Below are positions 1 to 7,496 of a stretch of 64,000 nucleotides of DNA, in pieces; position 1 is the first letter of the stretch, and every line of letters starts with the position of its first letter. Origin of the DNA: Sphingobacterium sp. UBA5670 (GTDB lineage Bacteria > Bacteroidota > Bacteroidia > Sphingobacteriales > Sphingobacteriaceae); the NCBI RefSeq assembly GCF_002420705.1, contig NZ_DIIM01000011.1, forward strand, positions 62,001 through 126,000, given 5' to 3'. The notes under the pieces were generated by a model. It searched no databases and was not told where the DNA came from. It was given only the letters and a program-made list of their open reading frames with translations. The position numbers and the translations under genes are program-made.

Positions 1-382
1 TTCTTCAAAATAATTTTTTCTTCGCTAAGACTTTTCACTAGTTTATATAACAGTGCAACTTACTCCATTAAAACAGTAAGATGGTCTTATTTAGTTTTAT
101 TGGTAATGGTTCGTATGCTTTTTTAGTACTTCTCTATTTAGAGAAGCATTATCCTAAAAAGAATGATCGTTAAATTTAATCATAAATATCTTTTTGCGGG
201 TATCTATGCTCATTCACAGGGGCTAATAATCGAGTGAGAAATTAGTCTTAATTAGGTGTTTATTCATTTTTTCGTTTCTACGCATACGATTGTGTAATAA
301 TTTATTTCATGTTGTCAATTGTAATCTCCGATATGTTCATATTTATTTTCTAATTTCACCCTAATTTTATGAAAATGCTCTT
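1..382. other. Leader region before the LacI gene, no gene seen
   Basis: AT-rich stretch with no convincing reading frame. A small hairpin lies at 129-146 (CTTCTC, six-base loop, GAGAAG). It can extend through the flanking CTTTTTTAG and CTAAAAAG and may end transcription from a gene left of the window. A TAATTTTA at 362-369 resembles the Bacteroidota -7 element except for the last base, but no -33 partner was found, so a promoter here is only tentative. No copy of the operator seen before the GH92 genes was found. Confidence 0.5.
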
Positions 383-1369
383 ATGGCCAAATCAATTAAA
401 GAAATAGCACAGGAACTCAATGTGTCTAAATCGACTGTATCATTAGTCATCAATCACAAGGCCGAACAAGCACGGATCAGCAAAGAATTGGAAAACCGCG
501 TACTAGCATACGTTGAAAAGGTTGGCTATAAGCCTAATGCTTTGGCAAAAAGTTTAGCGACGGGGCGGTCAAATACTATCGGTCTTATTGTAGAGAATAT
601 TGGGGATTCTTTCTTTGGCCCATTTGCATTGTATGTGGAGGAATTGTTTCGGAAAAAAAATTATCATGTTCTCTACAGTAGCACACTTGGAGACTCACAA
701 AATGCGCGTGATATCATCGATTCTATGCTGGAAAAGAAAGTGGAGGGTATTATCTTGGCTCCAACAATAGATTTGGAGGAATATCAACGAAAGATTTTGG
801 AATATGGTGTGCCACTGGTTGTTTTCGACAGAAATAGCCCAGCGGTAGAGACACATTATGTCCATATTGATAATGAGGATAGCAGTAGAAAAGCTTGTGA
901 ACATTTGAAGTCCATTGGCTGTCGGAATTTTGGATTAGTTACCATTGACTCGGATCAACCGCAGATGTTGGCACGAAAGGGGGCCTATTTAGGCTTCTGT
1001 GAAGAAAACGAAATGGAACCACGTCTTTTGCACTTACCTTATCAACAGTTAAAGCAAAAGGGGACGCAGTTACTAAGAAAATGGGCTGCTGAAAATCCTA
1101 CATTGGATGGATTATTTTTTACAACAAATTACCTCTGTATCCTTGGCTTAAAGGCGCTTCGTTCGGAAGGCGAACATACCTTTGACTTTCCGATGTTTTC
1201 TTTTGATGATCATGAATTGTTTGATATTTTAAATCCAAAAATATCCTGTATTCAACAGCCGTTGGAACCTCTCGCAAAAACATGTGTCAAGGTCCTGTTA
1301 AAAGAGATTGATCAGGGGGTATCGAAGCCAAAAGAGTATATTATTTCGACCAAATTAATCGCGCGATAA
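383..1369 (+). CDS. LacI-family transcriptional regulator
   Basis: DNA-binding regulator of 328 residues, the usual size for LacI/GalR proteins. The N-terminal helix-turn-helix (about residues 3-25, KEIAQELNVSKSTVSLVIN) is followed by a hinge helix (about 49-57, KPNALAKSL) whose Leu in this family inserts into a central CpG of the operator. The rest is a periplasmic-binding-protein-like sensor domain (about 62-328). The start is ATG; the codons after it begin the helix-turn-helix directly. It sits immediately upstream of, and on the same strand as, the GH92 genes. A CG-centred near-palindrome at 1472-1489, repeated at 25826-25845, is its best candidate operator. The effector is unknown; mannose or a manno-oligosaccharide is an inference from the neighbours. 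Confidence 0.93.
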   Translation: MAKSIKEIAQELNVSKSTVSLVINHKAEQARISKELENRVLAYVEKVGYKPNALAKSLATGRSNTIGLIVENIGDSFFGPFALYVEELFRKKNYHVLYSSTLGDSQNARDIIDSMLEKKVEGIILAPTIDLEEYQRKILEYGVPLVVFDRNSPAVETHYVHIDNEDSSRKACEHLKSIGCRNFGLVTIDSDQPQMLARKGAYLGFCEENEMEPRLLHLPYQQLKQKGTQLLRKWAAENPTLDGLFFTTNYLCILGLKALRSEGEHTFDFPMFSFDDHELFDILNPKISCIQQPLEPLAKTCVKVLLKEIDQGVSKPKEYIISTKLIAR

Positions 1370-1444
1370 GATTATTCGCGGGGTAGTATAAAAATTGAAT
1401 TGTAAAAATCATAAGACGTATCCGTCCAATTTTGGGGGGCTATT

Positions 1445-1489
1445 TTGATTTATTATTCTTTTTTATATCTTTACTAATACGTTTTAGTA
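1445..1489 (+). promoter_or_regulatory. GH92 promoter with LacI-type operator
   Basis: The 18-mer at 1472-1489 (TACTAATACGTTTTAGTA) pairs at 8 of 9 positions about a central CG, the hallmark of LacI-family operators. A TATCTTTA at 1466-1473 resembles the Bacteroidota -7 element (TAnnTTTG) and a TTG at 1445-1447 lies 18 bases further up, so a bound repressor would cover the start of transcription. The GH92 start codon follows 25 bases later. The sequence TTTACTAATACGTTTTAG recurs exactly at 25826-25843 in front of another GH92 gene. Confidence 0.7.
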
Positions 1490-1514
1490 GAAATATTTTT
1501 ATATATCCTAAATA

Positions 1515-3863
1515 ATGAAGAAATCTTTAAGTGTTTTTCTGGGTTCGTTATTGTCTTTTGGTTTGTTTTGCGCAAAACCGGTTTTGGCTCAGAAATTTAG
1601 AGGGCAGCAGCTAGAAGCTGTCGATCTTGTTAATCCGTTAATGGGTACCGAATCCAAATTTGAATTGTCAAATGGGAATACCTATCCCTCGATAGCTAGA
1701 CCATGGGGGATGAATATGTGGACACCTCAAACAGGTAAAAACGGTGACGGATGGCAGTATCAATACACCGCGGATAAGATTCGTGGTTTAAAACAGACTC
1801 ACCAGCCATCACCTTGGATGAATGATTATGGTGTTTTTTCTATCATGCCCGTGACAGGAAAGCCTGTATTCGATCAAGATGAGCGTGCAAGTTGGTTTTC
1901 GCATAAAGCTGAGATTGTAAAACCTTATTATTATTCGGTTTATCTAGCAGATCATGATGTGACTGCTGAAATGACACCCACCGAACGGGCTGCAATGTTT
2001 AGAATCTCGTTCAATAAAACAGACGATGCTTATATCGTTTTGGATGCTTATGAAAAGGGATCTGAGGTTCAAATTATTCCCGAAAAAAATATGATTATTG
2101 GTTATTCTTCGAAATATGCACGTGGTCCTCTACCTGCAAATTTTAAGAATTATTTTGTATTGGTTTTTGATCAGCCTTTTGCGAGCGTTGCAACCTGGGA
2201 AGGAAAAGAGAAGAAGGATGGACAGCTACAGATTAAGGGCGACCACACAGGAGCAATTGTCGGATTTAAAGTAAAGGATAAAACTAAACCAGTACAGGTG
2301 AAGGTCGCTTCATCTTTTATCAGTGCGGAGCAGGCTCTCCTCAACTTAAATGAGCTGGGGAACAAATCCTTTGATCAAATTAAAGAAGACGGGCGTCAGA
2401 TATGGAACTCTACTTTAGGAAAAATTAAAGTGGAAGGTGATGATATCGATCAGTTGCGTACATTCTATTCGACCATGTATCGGACCTTATTTTTCCCGAA
2501 CAAATTATATGAAGTTGATGCGCAGGGAAAAGCGGTCCATTACAGTCCTTACAATGGGAAAACACTTCCGGGATATTTATTCGGAGGAACGGGTTTTTGG
2601 GATACTTTTAGAGCATTATATCCATTCTTGAACTTTATGTATCCATCTATTAACAAGGAAATGCAGGAAGGTCTTCTTAATGCATATCTAGAGGGTGGGT
2701 TTCTGCCTGAATGGAGTAGTCCTGGATATGCGGATATCATGGTGGGCAATAATTCTGCATCGGTAGTTTCGGATGCCTATATGAAGGGATTGCGCGGTTA
2801 TGATATTAATAAGTTATACGAAGCTTTACAGCATGGTGCTAATAACGAAGGACCAATGAGTGCTGTTGGAAGAAAAGGTGTTGAATATTACAATAGCTTA
2901 GGCTATGTGCCCTATGACGTTAAAATCAATGAAAATGCAGCGCGTACATTGGAATATGCCTATGACGATTTCACGATCTACCAATTGGCAAAAGCGTTGA
3001 ACCGTCCGAAGGCTGAAATTGATTTGTATGCTAAGCGTGCACAGAACTATAAGAATTTATTTGATCCATCGACCAATTTGATGCGTGGAAAAAATAAAGA
3101 TGGAAAATTCCAGAGTCCTTTCAATCCATTGAAATGGGGCGATGCTTTTACTGAAGGCAATAGCTGGCATTATTCGTGGAGCGTATTTCACGATGTTCAG
3201 GGGCTGATCGACCTGATGGGAGGAGAAAAGACTTTTGTGAGCATGTTGGATTCGGTGTTTGTTCAGGCTCCAGATTTCGACGATAGCTATTATGGCGGTA
3301 TTATTCATGAAATACGTGAAATGCAGGTTGCTAATATGGGACAATATGCACATGGTAATCAGCCAATTCAACATATGCCTTATCTTTACAACTATGCTGG
3401 CCAGCCTTGGAAAACGCAATATTGGGTCCGTCAGGTAATGGACAGAATGTATAAGCCGACTGCTGATGGTTACTGTGGTGATGAAGATAATGGACAAACT
3501 TCCGCATGGTATGTGTTTTCTGCCTTAGGTTTCTATCCGGTATGTCCAGCGACGGATGAATATGTTCTGGGAGCGCCATTATTTAAAAAAGCAACTTTGA
3601 CTTTTGAAAATGGGAAAACATTGACAATCGATGCCGCCAAGAATTCTGCTGATCATATCTATGTGAATGCATTGCAGTGGAATGGTGCAACTTACGGTAA
3701 AAACTGGCTAAGCCACAAAGCATTGCATGAAGGAGGAACGCTTAATTTTGATATGGCTGCAAAACCTAACTATACTAGGGGAAGTGCTAAAAGTGACGCA
3801 CCTTATTCAATGACAACAGACTTGAAGACCAATATTAAGTTAAAATCGAACAAAAAGAAATAA
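1515..3863 (+). CDS. GH92 family alpha-mannosidase
   Basis: Exported glycoside hydrolase of family 92, calcium-dependent exo-alpha-mannosidases that act with inversion on mannosyl glycans. The signal peptide ends near residue 25 (VLAQ). The N-terminal beta-sandwich carries VDLVNPLMGT and the C-terminal (alpha/alpha)6 barrel holds the catalytic parts: E547 in EGNSWHYSW, the expected general acid, and D656/D658 in GDEDNGQTSAWY, the expected base region. Length 782 is normal. It is closest in sequence to the GH92 at 25880-28177 (same TESKFELSNGNTYPSIARPWGMN-type start, same GDEDNGQ motif) and more distant from the one at 4607. It is the first gene of a three-gene transcript. Linkage specificity cannot be read from the sequence. 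Confidence 0.95.
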   Translation: MKKSLSVFLGSLLSFGLFCAKPVLAQKFRGQQLEAVDLVNPLMGTESKFELSNGNTYPSIARPWGMNMWTPQTGKNGDGWQYQYTADKIRGLKQTHQPSPWMNDYGVFSIMPVTGKPVFDQDERASWFSHKAEIVKPYYYSVYLADHDVTAEMTPTERAAMFRISFNKTDDAYIVLDAYEKGSEVQIIPEKNMIIGYSSKYARGPLPANFKNYFVLVFDQPFASVATWEGKEKKDGQLQIKGDHTGAIVGFKVKDKTKPVQVKVASSFISAEQALLNLNELGNKSFDQIKEDGRQIWNSTLGKIKVEGDDIDQLRTFYSTMYRTLFFPNKLYEVDAQGKAVHYSPYNGKTLPGYLFGGTGFWDTFRALYPFLNFMYPSINKEMQEGLLNAYLEGGFLPEWSSPGYADIMVGNNSASVVSDAYMKGLRGYDINKLYEALQHGANNEGPMSAVGRKGVEYYNSLGYVPYDVKINENAARTLEYAYDDFTIYQLAKALNRPKAEIDLYAKRAQNYKNLFDPSTNLMRGKNKDGKFQSPFNPLKWGDAFTEGNSWHYSWSVFHDVQGLIDLMGGEKTFVSMLDSVFVQAPDFDDSYYGGIIHEIREMQVANMGQYAHGNQPIQHMPYLYNYAGQPWKTQYWVRQVMDRMYKPTADGYCGDEDNGQTSAWYVFSALGFYPVCPATDEYVLGAPLFKKATLTFENGKTLTIDAAKNSADHIYVNALQWNGATYGKNWLSHKALHEGGTLNFDMAAKPNYTRGSAKSDAPYSMTTDLKTNIKLKSNKKK

Positions 3864-3873
3864 ATTTTGTGCT

Positions 3874-4596
3874 ATGATGAATCTTAAAAACTTAAAAGTA
3901 GCTCTTACCATAGTTGGATTGGCTTCTTCTTGTTCGCTTTTTGCACAAGACAATTGGAAACACACAGAAAACGACCGTCAGGTGGCGGTGGACGTTGATA
4001 GTATTAGCAAAGGTGGTTATACCTTGATCTGGATCAATAAAGACAAAGATTTTAGTGCTCCATTAAAAGAGAGATTAATTGCGGCTTATTTCACCAACTA
4101 TCCAAAATTGGCGAAGAAATACAATAAAAAGACAATCAAAAAAGTTTCATTTGTGATTGACCCGGATTACAAGGGAGTTGCGGCTACAGCAGGCGGAATT
4201 GTACGATATAGTCCTGCCTGGTTTGCTAAAAATCCGGGGGATATTGATGTTGTTACCCACGAAGTCATGCACATTGTACAAGCATACCCTGATGGCGCTG
4301 GGCCTTGGTGGATTACAGAGGGAATAGCAGATTTTGTCCGATTTGATGATGGTATTGATAATGCTGGAGCAAATTGGAAATTACCTGACTATAGCGACAA
4401 GCAAAAATATACGGATTCTTATCGTGTTACAGCTCGATTCCTTTATTGGATCAATAGCCATGTAAAAAAAGATTTTGTTAAGAAATTGGATGCAGCTATG
4501 CGCAACAAAAGCTATAATGATGCTTTTTGGAAAGCCCAGACGGGGAAGACAATCGATGAGCTATGGGCGGATTACAGCAAAAATCCTACAATATAA
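3874..4596 (+). CDS. Basic secretory protein (BSP) family putative metallopeptidase
   Basis: Exported protein of 240 residues with a signal peptide ending near residue 24 (LFAQ). It matches the plant-type basic secretory protein family, zinc-peptidase-like proteins. The HExxH motif is THEVMH (H129, E130, H133), followed by an ITEGIADFVRF helix, typical for the family, whose Glu may complete the metal site. It lies 10 bases after one GH92 gene and 10 bases before the next, so the three are almost certainly co-transcribed. A peptidase between two mannosidases suggests that the substrate is a mannosylated protein or glycopeptide; this is inference. Peptidase activity for the bacterial members is presumed from the motif. 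Confidence 0.88.
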   Translation: MMNLKNLKVALTIVGLASSCSLFAQDNWKHTENDRQVAVDVDSISKGGYTLIWINKDKDFSAPLKERLIAAYFTNYPKLAKKYNKKTIKKVSFVIDPDYKGVAATAGGIVRYSPAWFAKNPGDIDVVTHEVMHIVQAYPDGAGPWWITEGIADFVRFDDGIDNAGANWKLPDYSDKQKYTDSYRVTARFLYWINSHVKKDFVKKLDAAMRNKSYNDAFWKAQTGKTIDELWADYSKNPTI

Positions 4597-4606
4597 TTCT
4601 TGAGCG

Positions 4607-6901
4607 ATGAATATAAAAAGTTTGGTCTTTCTGGGATTGATCAGTGTCCCACTTGTATCAAAGGCACAAGAAACTAAATTAGTGCAGTATGTTAAACCTC
4701 TCATCGGCACTGCCCGTATGGGGCATACCTTTCCTGGGGCGACTGTTCCCTTTGGCGCTGTACAATTAAGTCCGGATACGGATACCTTAGCGTATGCGGT
4801 AAATGGACGCTATAATGGAGATGTGTACAAATATTGTGCAGGCTACCAGTACGATGATCCTACGATTGTCGGTTTTAGTCACACCCATTTTAGTGGTACC
4901 GGTCATTCCGATCTTGGTGACATACAGATTATGCCGACCCAGGGCAAAATTCAATTAAATCCTGGAACAGCAGATCGTCCACAAGATGGCTACAGGTCTC
5001 CCTACAGCCACACGAATGAACGTGCTGAAGCTAATTATTATAGTGTTCTGTTGGACAAACATCAGATTAAAGCTGAGTTAACGACGACGGCACGTGTGGG
5101 TATACACCGTTATACGTTCAAAGAGTCTGATGCGTCGCATCTGATAGTTGATCTGACTGCTGGGATCTATAATTATGACGGAAAAAATGTTTGGACTGTT
5201 GTTAAAGTATTGAACGATTCAACTTTGGTTGGATACCGCCAAACAAATGGTTGGTCAAGGACCCGCACGGTATATTTTGCCATTAAAACATCGAAACCTT
5301 TCAAGAATTACGGTGCCAAATACGAGGATGGAAAATCTGTATATAACGGTTTCTGGCGTAAGTTTGATCAGCAAAATAATTTCCCGGATCTAGCAGCTCA
5401 CAATATCAAGCTACATCTTGATTTTGACACCAAATCACAGGAATCGATACTTTTAAAAGTCGCATTAAGCCCGGTGAGTATGAAGAATGCACTGGCTAAT
5501 ATGAATGTGGAGGCGCCAGACTGGAACTTTGATGGGTATGTTAAGAAAGGTCAGGAAGCTTGGGAAAAGGAGCTGCATAAAATAGAGGCGGAGATGCTGA
5601 ACAAGGAAGATCTTGTGAATTTCTATACAGCGATGTATCACGCAAGTCTAATGCCAACGGTCTATATGGATACCAATGGCGAGTATAAAGGGCTTGATCA
5701 GGAGGTACATCGTGCGGAAGGCTTTACGAATTATACCTCATTTTCGCTATGGGATACCTTTAGAGCGTTTCATCCGTTGTTGAATCTCATTAATCCATCC
5801 CGCAATGCAGATATTGTCGCCTCCATGATGGCTCACTATGATCAGAGTGTGCTGAAGATGTTGCCGATTTGGTCGCATTATGCGAATGATAACTGGTGTA
5901 TGAGCGGCTATCATTCGGTATCAGTTATTGTCGATGCTATTCTTAAAGGTGTTTACAAGGGAGATCCTGAAGCCGCATTAGCGGCTTGCGTACAAACCGC
6001 AAATACACGTCAATATGAAGGTATAGGCGCTTATGTTGATATGGGCTATGTACCTGATGATGTGTCGGGTACGTCTGTCTCTAATACATTGGAGTATGCA
6101 TATGACGATTGGTGTATTGCGCAATTAGCAAAAAAATTGGGAAAGGACGATATCTACAATACATTTTCCAAACGGGCTGAAAGCTGGAAATCACTATATG
6201 ACCCTTCTATAGGTTTTATGCGTCCTAAGAATTCAGCAGGAAAGTTTAAAGAAAAATTTGATGTCCTGGATACACATGGCCAAGGATTTATCGAGGGCAA
6301 TTCATGGAATTATAGCCTTTATGTGCCTCATCAACCGACTGAAATGATGGCATTAATGGGTGGGAAAAAACGGTTAGAATCTTATTTGGATTCGCTTTTT
6401 ACCATGGAATTGCCTGATAAATATTTTGAACATACAGAGGACATCACACGGGATGGCATTATCGGCAATTATGTGCATGGTAATGAACCTTCGCACCATG
6501 TGGCCTATTTGTACAATATTACCAAGAGTCCATGGAAAGCCCAAGCGCGTGTTAGACAAATTATACGTAATCAGTACCACAATGGTCACGCAGGATTAGG
6601 TGGTAATGACGACTGTGGACAGATGTCGGCCTGGTATCTATTTACGGCACTAGGATTTTATCCAGTGTCGCCTGGAGAAGACAGCTATTGGATCGGCAGT
6701 CCATTGGTAAAATCCGCAAAAGTAAATCTTGAAAATGGAAGGAGTCTTTCCATCGTCGCGCGGAATCAGTCTGAAAAGAACGTCTACGTGAAATCTGTTT
6801 CTTTGAATGGACGGAAATTGGATAATTTGCTGCTCTCCTATGATAGTATTATAAACGGAGGAGAACTGGTTTTTGAGATGAGTAGTAAACCGAATAAATA
6901 A
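4607..6901 (+). CDS. GH92 family alpha-mannosidase (second, divergent type)
   Basis: Exported GH92 exo-alpha-mannosidase of 764 residues with a signal peptide to about residue 20. It starts with YVKPLIGTARMGHTFPGATVPFGAVQLSPDT, the classical GH92 N-terminus. The likely general acid is E563 in IEGNSWNYSL and the base region is GNDDCGQMSAWY (D668, D669). The first Asp of the GDEDNG motif of the other two copies is Asn here (N667), and the insert with GHSDLGD near the N-terminus is absent from the others. This marks a different subgroup and perhaps a different linkage preference. Last gene before the terminator at 6922-6960. Confidence 0.95.
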   Translation: MNIKSLVFLGLISVPLVSKAQETKLVQYVKPLIGTARMGHTFPGATVPFGAVQLSPDTDTLAYAVNGRYNGDVYKYCAGYQYDDPTIVGFSHTHFSGTGHSDLGDIQIMPTQGKIQLNPGTADRPQDGYRSPYSHTNERAEANYYSVLLDKHQIKAELTTTARVGIHRYTFKESDASHLIVDLTAGIYNYDGKNVWTVVKVLNDSTLVGYRQTNGWSRTRTVYFAIKTSKPFKNYGAKYEDGKSVYNGFWRKFDQQNNFPDLAAHNIKLHLDFDTKSQESILLKVALSPVSMKNALANMNVEAPDWNFDGYVKKGQEAWEKELHKIEAEMLNKEDLVNFYTAMYHASLMPTVYMDTNGEYKGLDQEVHRAEGFTNYTSFSLWDTFRAFHPLLNLINPSRNADIVASMMAHYDQSVLKMLPIWSHYANDNWCMSGYHSVSVIVDAILKGVYKGDPEAALAACVQTANTRQYEGIGAYVDMGYVPDDVSGTSVSNTLEYAYDDWCIAQLAKKLGKDDIYNTFSKRAESWKSLYDPSIGFMRPKNSAGKFKEKFDVLDTHGQGFIEGNSWNYSLYVPHQPTEMMALMGGKKRLESYLDSLFTMELPDKYFEHTEDITRDGIIGNYVHGNEPSHHVAYLYNITKSPWKAQARVRQIIRNQYHNGHAGLGGNDDCGQMSAWYLFTALGFYPVSPGEDSYWIGSPLVKSAKVNLENGRSLSIVARNQSEKNVYVKSVSLNGRKLDNLLLSYDSIINGGELVFEMSSKPNK

Positions 6902-6921
6902 TCAGTCAACGATATGACTAT

Positions 6922-6960
6922 AAAGGCCCCTTCACTTAATGAAGGGGCCTTTTATTTTGT
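6922..6960 (+). terminator. Rho-independent terminator after the GH92 operon
   Basis: Perfect 13-bp stem (AAAGGCCCCTTCA with TGAAGGGGCCTTT, 6922-6934 and 6940-6952), five-base loop CTTAA, then TATTTTGTT. It lies 20 bases after the stop of the second GH92 and separates the GH92-BSP-GH92 transcript from the SusC/D operon. Confidence 0.92.
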
Positions 6961-7496
6961 TCCCCATCGGCGGGAATAGATGAGGAGCTCTTTCTCTCGT
7001 GCAATCGTTTAATATGCTGTCTATTAGTTGTTTTGATAGTGATGGTGTTACAATTTGAAAAAAAATTAATTGATAACATTATTTTAGCAAAATCTTATTT
7101 TTTATATGAATTAACCCACTTTTTTAGCTACAAATTGCTTAATGTTGTAAACTAAACCAGTTTAGCAAATTAAAAAAATACTTCCAAAAATTTTTTTTTC
7201 TCGTTTTTCTATATATCTTCATTATAACCAAGTGAGATAAGTGCTGACCAATTAAGCAATCCAATCCGTTTTGACATTTCATGATGTTGTGTTATGCTAA
7301 AACGTTTTTTTTATTTTTTAAACTTAAAACCTTAGATTATGATGTTAGTCCTGTTTGATACTGCATAATATCAATTTTGGATGGGAATTGACCAATTTTC
7401 CTATCTCGAAAAATCAATAAATTTTCACCTATTTTTTGGGTGATTTTAACCAGTTATAGTAGAAAAGTAAAAATAACCTAATTATATATCATCCAT
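6961..7496 (+). promoter_or_regulatory. Leader and control region of the ten-gene Sus-like operon
   Basis: A non-coding, very AT-rich stretch before the first SusC. It holds two inverted repeats with CTAA/TTAG-type arms. CTAAACCAGTTTAG at 7152-7165 is palindromic except for its central CA. CTAAAACGTTTTTT at 7297-7310 has the central CG and matches 12 of 14 positions of the CTAAWACGTWTTAG pattern seen before the GH92 genes. No full TAnnTTTG element with a spaced TTG was found, so the start of transcription is not placed. A long untranslated leader is possible, since the second site is almost 190 bases before the start codon. Confidence 0.45.

Noticed and set aside
3057..3579. Minus-strand frames of 146 and 82 residues within the first GH92 gene
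   Set aside because: They lie wholly inside a well-supported gene, have no signal, domain or promoter, and similar shadows occur in the same place of the third GH92.
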